Assembly: GCF_000826065.2 (NCBI RefSeq)
Contig: NZ_LN623542.1
Span: forward strand, 342,715 to 406,714
Direction: 5' to 3'
DNA length: 64,000 nt
Source: Tessaracoccus massiliensis
GTDB taxonomy: Bacteria; Actinomycetota; Actinomycetes; Propionibacteriales; Propionibacteriaceae
Position 1 is the first letter of the stretch. The number at the start of each line of letters is the position of its first letter. A program made the position numbers and the translations under genes. This document shows positions 36,209-42,560 of this stretch, in pieces. Below the pieces are notes generated by a model. The model was not told the DNA's origin. It made no database searches and saw only the letters and a list, made by a program, of their open reading frames with translations.

Positions 36209-37152
36209 TCAGGGGCCGTATACGCGGGGGACGCGGGCGGCGATCAGGCAGGTCACCTCGTAGGTGATGGTGCCCATCAGGTCTGCCAGTTCCTCCACGC
36301 CGATGCGTTCCTGCCCGCTGGTGCCCATCAGCACCACCTCGTCGCCCACCTGCACAGACGGCTCGTCCGGGCCCAGGTCCAGCATGGTCTGATCCATGCA
36401 GACCCGCCCGGCGATGGGGTACGAGCGGCCGCCGATCAGCATCCGGCCGCGCGACGACAGCAGGCGCGAGTAGCCGTCTCCGTAGCCGACGGCGACCGTG
36501 GCGACCCACGTGTCCCGCGGCGCCGTCCAGGTGCGGCCGTAGCCCACCGTCTCCCCCGCGGCGACCCGCTTGACGAAGCTGACCCGCGACGTCCACGTGC
36601 CCACGTCGCGCAGCGGGCGTGACGGCGGGGTCTTCGCGTCGGGGTAGGAGCCGTAGATCATGATGCCGGGACGCACCATGGTGCTGCGCCCGAGGCTGTG
36701 GCCGAGGACTGCGCCGGAGTTGGCCGCATGCACCCACTCCACCGGGCCGACGGCGTTCTCGATCTCAGCGACCACGCCGTCGAAGCGCTCCAGTTGGGCG
36801 CTGGTGAAATCGGCGCCGTCAGCGACATCGCTGACCGGCAGGTGCGTGAAGATGCCGCCCAGCCGCAGGCTGCCCGCCTCTTGCCTCTTATACACACCTT
36901 CCGAGCCCCCGAGACCGTACTAGGCGTCACGCCGCCGGCCCGCAATTGCTCGGCCTCGGAGGTGAGCGCGATCCCCAGCCACTCTGCCGAGCCGCGCTCC
37001 TGGATGCTCTTCGCGACGGTGACCAGCCCGTGCCCGTAGGCGTTCGCCTTGACGGCGGCGAGCACTGCCCGGCCACCCGCGAGGTCGCGTGCGGTGCCCA
37101 GGTTTGCGTGGATCGCGTCGAGGTCGACGCGGAACGTGGTGGGAGAGGCCAT
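36209..37152 (-). pseudogene. alr: alanine racemase split by embedded adapter sequence
   Basis: Makes D-alanine for peptidoglycan with PLP. The N-terminal 76 residues (36924-37152) start MASPTTFRVDLDAIHANL and include AAVKANAYGHG with the PLP Lys34, ending RAGGVT. The C-terminal 223 residues (36209-36880) start EAGSLRLGG and include HAANSGAVL, VRPGIMIYG, VGYGRTW with the expected Tyr region, and GRVCMDQTML. Between them are 43 bases of library adapter, and about 70 residues of the normal barrel are missing; the halves are in different frames. The real chromosome very probably has an intact alr, so this is an assembly fault rather than a true pseudogene. Confidence 0.93.
36881..36923. other. 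embedded Nextera transposase adapter plus i7 index (assembly artefact)
   Basis: CTCTTATACACA at 36885-36896 is the core of the Nextera/Tn5 mosaic end; CCGAGCCC then CGAGAC at 36901-36915 match the read-2 adapter with one substitution and one extra T nearby; CGTACTAG at 36916-36923 equals, from memory, the N702 index. Translated on the minus strand the mosaic end gives MYKRQ, a familiar contamination peptide. Confidence 0.93.
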
Positions 37153-37243
37153 GGCCCAACTATTGCGCACGTAGCTGACACGTCGCGCTCGGCCCGTGGT
37201 GATGTCCACGCGTCTGAGCCGCGGGCGTGGCAGACTTCACTAC

Positions 37244-38092
37244 ATGTCTAACAACCAGTGGAACACCGGCCAGAACCCCGAGTGGGCTCCCCAGCAGCCG
37301 GAAGGCGCAGCCCCGGAGCAGCAGGGCCAGCAGCAGCAGGAATGGGGCCAGCAGACGGACTGGACCCAGCAGGGTCAGACCTCCGCCACCGAGTGGGGCC
37401 AGCCCCAGCCGCAGACCAGCGCACAGGACTGGCAGGGCGCACAGGCTCAGCCCCAGCCGAGCGCTGGCGACTGGCAGCAGGCCCAGCCCCAGCAGAGTGC
37501 GCAGGACTGGCAGGCCGCCCAGTCCCAGGGTTCCGCAGACTGGAACCAGGCGCAGCCGCAGCCCAGCGCGCAGGATTGGGGCCAGGCGCAGCAGGCCCAG
37601 TCGTGGGACCAGGGTCAGCAGGGCCAGCAGCAGTGGGGCCAGCAGGGCCAGCAGGGCCAGTCCTGGGATCAGAACCAGCAGTGGAACCAGCAGCAGGGCG
37701 GTTACGCGAACACCACCGGCGGCTACTCCGGCGCCCCGCAGCAGTGGAACCAGCAGGCTGAGAAGAAGCCCAGCCCGTTCGACTTCTCCTTCAAGCGTCA
37801 GGCGCTCCCCGGCGCGGCGGGCACGATCTTCCTGATCGGCACCATCGGCTTGGCCGTGTGGTGGCTGTTCCACTTCATCGGTGTCTTCTCGTTCACCGCG
37901 GGCCTCAGCGGCGGCGTGCCCATCCCGATGCTGCTCGAGCGCCTCCTCGGCGGCGCCGCACTCGCCGTGTTCGGCATCATGCTGCTGCGCGCCATCCTCG
38001 AGGTTGGCGTCGCCGTGACCGGCCTGCTGAACAAGCCGGACCCGGCCTCCGCCAAGGACGACGACAAGCCGGCGGAGGACACCGCCGTCTGA
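37244..38092 (+). CDS. Gln/Trp-rich DUF4282-type membrane protein
   Basis: 282 residues. The first 175 are almost wholly Gln, Trp, Ala, Ser, Gly and Pro with about five imperfect units of the form QPQPSAQDWxxAQ (about 52-118), then GQQGQQ-type runs. Residues 178-282 form a small membrane domain with helices near 193-215 and 234-257 and a charged tail (KDDDKPAEDTAV), consistent with DUF4282. ATG at 37244 is chosen; the frame upstream has no support. It is divergent from alr across 91 bases. The N-terminal part is probably disordered and cytoplasmic. Function unknown. Confidence 0.78.
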   Translation: MSNNQWNTGQNPEWAPQQPEGAAPEQQGQQQQEWGQQTDWTQQGQTSATEWGQPQPQTSAQDWQGAQAQPQPSAGDWQQAQPQQSAQDWQAAQSQGSADWNQAQPQPSAQDWGQAQQAQSWDQGQQGQQQWGQQGQQGQSWDQNQQWNQQQGGYANTTGGYSGAPQQWNQQAEKKPSPFDFSFKRQALPGAAGTIFLIGTIGLAVWWLFHFIGVFSFTAGLSGGVPIPMLLERLLGGAALAVFGIMLLRAILEVGVAVTGLLNKPDPASAKDDDKPAEDTAV

Positions 38093-38128
38093 TCCGGCGC
38101 CCGGTCCAGGAGCGTCGCCCTGCGAGCT

Positions 38129-38213
38129 CGTGTCCTGAGCCAGGCGCCTGCGAGGAACGAGCAGCGCGTCTGGTCGAAGGATGCGAGCCAGGCGACGACG
38201 AAGGGCGCCCGCA
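38129..38213. repeat. family-2 interspersed repeat
   Basis: It runs from CGTGTCCTGAGC to GACGAAGGGCGCCCGCAG with internal GCGAG...GAGCC arms. The last 26 bases (on into GTGTCTG) differ from the 27947 copy at only two positions. Confidence 0.5.
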
Positions 38214-38579
38214 GCGTGTCTGTAGTCAGCCTCAGCGTCAAGGAGTGGCCGGGGGCGGGGGATGCAAGTACGCGCGCCGAGCCCGGACCCCACCCAGGTA
38301 GTTGTTGCCCGGCAACGCCGGCCATCTTCGGAGTACCCCGCCCCCGGACACGACGGCACCAACCGTGCCAACGGTTTCGGCAACAACCCCCCACACCACC
38401 TCAGTGTTTGAAGCAGTGTCTGATGGGGGCCTGAGAGGGTGGGTCGGGCGTTGCCGAAGACGGTCACCCCGACCCTGGCTCAGATCGAGCACAGCGTGAC
38501 CGCCTTCGGCATGGGCGGCGAAGGCCCCAGCAGACACTGCGGCACCAACCTGTGGCCCAGGTGTCAGACACGCTGCAGC

Positions 38580-38620
38580 GGTTTCGACACTGCTCGCTGC
38601 GCTCGCAGGCTCAACCAGCG
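38580..38620. repeat. family-1 interspersed repeat
   Basis: GGTTTCGACAC, then TGCTCGCTGCGCTCGCAG, then GCTCAACCAGCG. It matches 45135-45176 at almost every base and, inverted, the ends of 45059-45098. Confidence 0.65.
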
Positions 38621-38633
38621 CTGCGGGGCCAGG

Positions 38634-40217
38634 TCAGTAGAGGAGAGCCAGGGCGGGTTCGGCCAGGATCGAGGCGACGTCGTGCAGGAAGCGCGAGCCC
38701 TGCTCGCCGTCGATGATCCGGTGGTCGAAGGCGATCGCGAGGGTGGTCACCCAGCGCGGCTCGACCCGCTCGTCGGGGCCCTCCCCCACCACCCAGGGGC
38801 GGCGGTCGATCGACCCCATGCAGAAGATCGCCGACTCGTCACCGTTGATGATGGGCGTGCCCGCGTCGATGCCGAAGACGCCGACGTTGGTGATGGTGAA
38901 CGTGCCGTGTGCGTAGTCGCCGGGCTGGAGCTTGCCCTCGCGGGAGACCTGGACCAACTGGTTGACCGCCTGGCACAGCTGCAGCAGGCTCAGCCGCTGC
39001 GCGCCCTTGATGTTGGGCACCATCAGCCCTCGCGGGGTGGCCGCGGCGATGCCGAGATTCACGTCGGCGTGGTAGACGATCTCCTGGGTGTCCTCATCCC
39101 AACTGGTGTTGAGATCCGGGTTGCGCATCAGCGCCAGGCAGATGGCCTTGGCGTAGACCAGCAGCGGCGAGACGCGCAGGCCGGTGAACTCGCGCCGGCC
39201 CTTCAACGTCTCGACGAACTCCATGGTGCCGGTCACATCGATGGTGATCCACTCGGTGACGTGCACCTTGGTGCTGACGGAACGCACCATGTTCTCAGCA
39301 GTGACTTTGCGCACGCCCTTGATGGGGACGCGGCGTTCCGAGCGGCCCTCGAACGGGTCGAACCCGCCCAGGCCCTCCGTCGGGCCGAAACCGCCACCGA
39401 AGGAGGAGCCGGTGAACGACGTACCGGCGTGGCTCTGCGTGTCGCGCGGGGCGCCCTGGAAGGAGGCCTGGTCGTTGAGGATGCGGCACTGCCTGGGCTG
39501 CTCGTCGAGGTACTGGAACGCGGCGGCGGCCTCGACGTCGCGGCGGGTGACCGTGCCGTCCGGCCCGGTGCCGACGACGGTGCTCAGGTCGACTCCGAGA
39601 TCCTTCGCGTACTTGCGCACGGGCGGCTTCGCCTTGGTGTCGCCGGGGTCAGAGGCCAGCACGAGGGTGGATTCCGACGGCGCGGTGCCGGGCGACGGCA
39701 ACGGGTCCCCCGTCGCCTGGGCGTGCACCGGTTCGGCGGGGTGCACCTCGTCGGCGCGGCGGCCGGGCTCGTGCTGGTCGTAGGCGGCCGACAACGCCTC
39801 GGAGGCCTCGTGGGGCTCTCGACGGGGGGCCTGGTGCCGGCGGCGGCGTCGCGTCGAGGGGGCGTCCGAGGCGCCGTAACCGACGAGGTTGGGGGTGGTG
39901 GTTTCAGCTGGTGCGTCGGCTGCGAGGGTTTCGACACGGGCTGGCTCCTTCGTCGCAGAGCGCGTCTCAACCAGCGTGGGGTCGTCGATCTCGACGATGG
40001 GGGTGCCCACCTCCACCGTCGACCCCTCGGCCACCAGCAGACCTGTGACGGTTCCCCCGTAGGGCGACGGCAACTCGACGATGGACTTGGCGGTCTCGAT
40101 CTCGACGAGGATGTCGTTGACCTCGATCTCGTCGCCCTCGGCCACCCGCCAGGCGACGATCTCGGCCTCGAGGAGGCCCTCACCCGGATCCGGGAGCAGG
40201 AACTGGCGCTTCATCAT
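38634..40217 (-). CDS. 2-oxoacid dehydrogenase complex E2, dihydrolipoamide acyltransferase
   Basis: The core of a 2-oxoacid dehydrogenase complex; it transfers the acyl group from lipoate to CoA. The 527 residues have one lipoyl domain (1-80, Lys44 in EIETAKSIVELPSP), a long Pro/Ala/Thr linker, a peripheral subunit-binding domain (about 195-235: VRKYAKDLGVDL, VVGTGPDGTVTRRDV) and a catalytic domain ending with DHRIIDG, the active-site His motif. A family-1 repeat is embedded in frame in the linker at 39927-39976. Starts at ATG 40215-40217; a second ATG follows directly. Last gene of the E1-alpha/E1-beta/E2 set. Branched-chain or pyruvate specificity is not settled. Confidence 0.92.
   Translation of the reverse strand: MMKRQFLLPDPGEGLLEAEIVAWRVAEGDEIEVNDILVEIETAKSIVELPSPYGGTVTGLLVAEGSTVEVGTPIVEIDDPTLVETRSATKEPARVETLAADAPAETTTPNLVGYGASDAPSTRRRRRHQAPRREPHEASEALSAAYDQHEPGRRADEVHPAEPVHAQATGDPLPSPGTAPSESTLVLASDPGDTKAKPPVRKYAKDLGVDLSTVVGTGPDGTVTRRDVEAAAAFQYLDEQPRQCRILNDQASFQGAPRDTQSHAGTSFTGSSFGGGFGPTEGLGGFDPFEGRSERRVPIKGVRKVTAENMVRSVSTKVHVTEWITIDVTGTMEFVETLKGRREFTGLRVSPLLVYAKAICLALMRNPDLNTSWDEDTQEIVYHADVNLGIAAATPRGLMVPNIKGAQRLSLLQLCQAVNQLVQVSREGKLQPGDYAHGTFTITNVGVFGIDAGTPIINGDESAIFCMGSIDRRPWVVGEGPDERVEPRWVTTLAIAFDHRIIDGEQGSRFLHDVASILAEPALALLY
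39927..39976. repeat. family-1-like repeat inside the E2 coding sequence
   Basis: GGTTTCGACACGG at one end and GTCTCAACCAGCG at the other, with GCAGAGCGCG inside, which matches the 45059-45098 copy inverted. On the coding strand it reads TLVETRSATKEPARVETLA, keeps the frame and lies in the flexible linker. Confidence 0.6.
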
Positions 40218-40223
40218 GGGCTC

Positions 40224-41201
40224 CTAGTAGTTCAGCGACTGGTCGACGGCGTCGAGCACCCGGTCCACGGACGGGAGGTACTCCTCCTCCACGCGCGACG
40301 GCGGGTAGGGCATGTCGTAGCCCGCAACCCGCAGCACGGGCGATTCCATCACGTAGAACAGGTCCTGGTGCAGCCTGGCGGCGATCTCGGCGCCCAGGCC
40401 GAACGACAGCGGCGCCTCGTGCACCACGACGGCGCGCTTCGTGCGGCGCACTGAGCTCATGACGGTCACCCAGTCCACCGGGCTGAGTGTGCGCAGGTCC
40501 ACCACCTCGAGCGACATGCCCTCCTCGGCGGCGACGGCGGCCGCGTCGAGGCAGGTCTTGACCATGGGCCCGTAGCAGAGCAGGGTCGCGTCGGTTCCGT
40601 AGCGGGTGATCGACGCCTGGTGCATGGGCTCGGGCCGCGCGGAGAAGTTCACCGTCGACTTGGTGTGGTAGCGGCGCTTGGGCTCCAGGAAGACCACCGG
40701 GTCGTCGGACTGGATGGCCTGCTGGATCATCCAGTAGGCGTCGTTGGAGTTGGCGCAGGTGACCACCTTGAGGCCGGGGGTGTGCGCGAAGTACGCCTCG
40801 GGCGATTCGGAGTGGTGCTCGATGGCGCCGATCCCGCCGCCGTAAGGGATACGGATGACCATGGGCATGGGCGTCTGGCCGCCGGTGCGCATGTGCAGTT
40901 TGGCCACCTGCGTGACGATCTGCGAGAACGCGGGGAACACGAACCCGTCGAACTGCATCTCGACGACGGGGCGGTAGCCGCGCATGCACAGGCCGACGGC
41001 GGTGCCGACGATGCCGGATTCGGCCAGCGGGGAGTCGATGACGCGGTTCTCGCCGAACTCCGCCTGCAGGTTCTCGGTGATGCGGAACACGCCGCCGAGC
41101 TTGCCAATGTCCTCGCCCGCGAGGAGCACCTTCGGGTCGGCCTGCAGCGCGCGACGCAGGCCCCGGTTGAGGGCCTTGGCCATCGTGAGGGTTTCGGTCA
41201 T
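40224..41201 (-). CDS. 2-oxoacid dehydrogenase complex E1 beta subunit
   Basis: With E1 alpha it decarboxylates a 2-oxoacid using thiamine diphosphate. The 325 residues match the family's length and show LAGEDIGKLGGVFRIT, the conserved DSPLAESGIVGTAVGLCMRG, RTGGQTPMPMVIR and VVDLRTLSPVDW. Starts at ATG 41199-41201, which overlaps the E1-alpha stop (ATGA). The E2 start lies six bases after its stop. The conserved LDAAAVAAEEGMSLEVVDLR arrangement is closest in feel to branched-chain (BkdB-like) E1 beta, but the pyruvate enzyme is not excluded. Confidence 0.93.
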   Translation of the reverse strand: MTETLTMAKALNRGLRRALQADPKVLLAGEDIGKLGGVFRITENLQAEFGENRVIDSPLAESGIVGTAVGLCMRGYRPVVEMQFDGFVFPAFSQIVTQVAKLHMRTGGQTPMPMVIRIPYGGGIGAIEHHSESPEAYFAHTPGLKVVTCANSNDAYWMIQQAIQSDDPVVFLEPKRRYHTKSTVNFSARPEPMHQASITRYGTDATLLCYGPMVKTCLDAAAVAAEEGMSLEVVDLRTLSPVDWVTVMSSVRRTKRAVVVHEAPLSFGLGAEIAARLHQDLFYVMESPVLRVAGYDMPYPPSRVEEEYLPSVDRVLDAVDQSLNY

Positions 41202-42289
41202 GCGTCCTCCCCTGCCGCGGCGTACTCGTTGTATTCGCGGCGCTGCGATTCGAGCGCGACGGAGGGCTCCGCGTAGACGGTCTCGAACAGGCGGTCCATC
41301 GTCACCGATTCCAGGGTGGAGATGGAGGCGCGCAAGTCGACGCCGAGTTGCTTGGCGTCGGCGTCAACCTGGGCGAGCCAGTCGTCGTCGATGGCGCCCT
41401 CGTTGATCAGGTAGGTGGTCAGGCGCGAGATGGGATCCCGCCCGCGCCACTCCTCCTCATCGGCTGAGGCGCGGTACTTGCTGGGGTCGTCGGAGGTGGT
41501 GTGGGCGCCCATCCGATACGTGAAGGCCTCGATGAACGTGGGCCCCTCGCCGTTCCGGGCGCGGTCCATCGCCCAGTCGGTGACCGTCTTGACGGCAAGC
41601 ACGTCGTTGCCGTCGACCTGCACGCCGGGGAAGCCGAAGCCCCTCGCCCGCTCGAACAGCGGGATCCGGCTCTGCAGCGCGATGGGCTCCGAGATGGCCC
41701 ACTGGTTGTTCTGGCAGAAGAACACCACGGGGGCGTTGTAGGAGGCGGCGAAGACGTAGGCCTCGTTGACGTCGCCCTGGCTGGCGGCGCCGTCGCCGTG
41801 GTAGACGATCACCGCGGCCGGATCCTCCGCGTCGGGGCCCACCACGCCGTCGAACTGCAGGCCCATGGCATAGCCGGTGGCGTGCAGGGCCTGGCAGCCG
41901 ATGACGATCTGGTAGTTCTTGAACTTCTCCAGGTTGTCCCAGTTGCCGCCGTCCGTGCCGCGGAAGAGGCCCAGGAAGTTCGTGAGGGGCACGCCCATCA
42001 CCAGGGCGACGGCGTGCTCGCGGTAGCTGGGGAAGACGACGTCCACGTCGCGCACCGCGTGGGCCGAGCCCACCTGGGCGGCCTCCTGGCCGAGCGACGG
42101 CGGCCAGAGGCCGAGCTCGCCGTGGCGTTGCAGGGCGGTGGCCTCTGCGTCGAAGCGGCGGGCGAGGATCATGTCGCGGAGGTACCCCTTGAGGTCCTCG
42201 TCGGTGCCGCTGAACTCGAAATCAGGGTTCTCGACGCGCTGCCCATCCGGTGTGAGCAGCTGCACCATGTCGTGGCTCTGCCCTCGCAA
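41198..42289 (-). CDS. 2-oxoacid dehydrogenase complex E1 alpha subunit
   Basis: The thiamine diphosphate-binding half of E1. The 363 residues include RRFDAEATALQRHGELGLWP, the SLGQEAAQVGSA substrate region, and the ThDP/Mg motif GDGAASQGDVNEA followed 22 residues later by QNNQWAIS; FTYRMGAHTTSDDPSKYR holds the usual phosphorylation-loop region. The start chosen is TTG at 42287-42289 because AAGGAGG lies five bases upstream at 42295-42301; ATG at 42266-42268 is the alternative. A dyad that could be an operator lies just upstream. Confidence 0.9.
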   Translation of the reverse strand: MRGQSHDMVQLLTPDGQRVENPDFEFSGTDEDLKGYLRDMILARRFDAEATALQRHGELGLWPPSLGQEAAQVGSAHAVRDVDVVFPSYREHAVALVMGVPLTNFLGLFRGTDGGNWDNLEKFKNYQIVIGCQALHATGYAMGLQFDGVVGPDAEDPAAVIVYHGDGAASQGDVNEAYVFAASYNAPVVFFCQNNQWAISEPIALQSRIPLFERARGFGFPGVQVDGNDVLAVKTVTDWAMDRARNGEGPTFIEAFTYRMGAHTTSDDPSKYRASADEEEWRGRDPISRLTTYLINEGAIDDDWLAQVDADAKQLGVDLRASISTLESVTMDRLFETVYAEPSVALESQRREYNEYAAAGEDA

Positions 42290-42310
42290 CGCAGCCTCCT
42301 TCCGCCGACC

Positions 42311-42337
42311 TACGTAACCGTAACTTACGCAAGCGTA
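42311..42337. promoter_or_regulatory. candidate operator upstream of the E1-alpha gene
   Basis: The perfect dyad CGTAA-C-TTACG at 42319-42329 is flanked by another CGTAA at 42313-42317 and by GCGTA at 42333-42337. It lies directly upstream of the E1-alpha ribosome-binding site in an otherwise unremarkable gap, so a repressor or Lrp-type regulator may bind here. Confidence 0.45.
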
Positions 42338-42560
42338 GCCAGGAATGCGTGTGACTCGGCCGAAGGGCATCTCCACAGCTGACCCGAAACTCTTGTGGGA
42401 ACCTCACAATCGGGCCGATCTGGTGACTTTCCGGTAACTCTGTCATGACGTGAACGTTAACAACTGGTTATCGGCTTGACCCGCGGCCAGTTTGGCCCAA
42501 GAGTGGGCAACAACTACCACGACGGTGGTTCGTTCTAATGCCCAGCTGCATCGGAGAGAC

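Larger units (their letters stand above)
38093..38633. other. non-coding, repeat-rich and highly structured gap
   Basis: No credible gene. It contains a family-2 repeat (38129-38213), a family-1 repeat (38580-38620) and several nested inverted repeats: GCAGCGTGTCTG at 38211-38222 with its exact complement at 38565-38576; CCGGGGGCGGGG at 38249-38260 with its complement at 38336-38347; 38413-38432 with 38522-38540 (a few mismatches); 38452-38467 with 38496-38511 (one mismatch). It lies between converging genes. Confidence 0.6.

Noticed and set aside
36881-36923. A genuine Tn5/IS50 end in alr
   Set aside because: The mosaic end is followed by synthetic adapter and index sequence, not by transposon DNA, and alr sequence is missing beside it.
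38439-40454. 671-codon open frame opposite the E2 gene
   Set aside because: The minus strand encodes a well-conserved E2 protein; the plus-strand reading has no recognisable domain.
42430-42490. Possible PHO box before the 5'-nucleotidase
   Set aside because: Only one GTTCACG-like half-site is visible on the minus strand; the paired 11-base spacing is absent.
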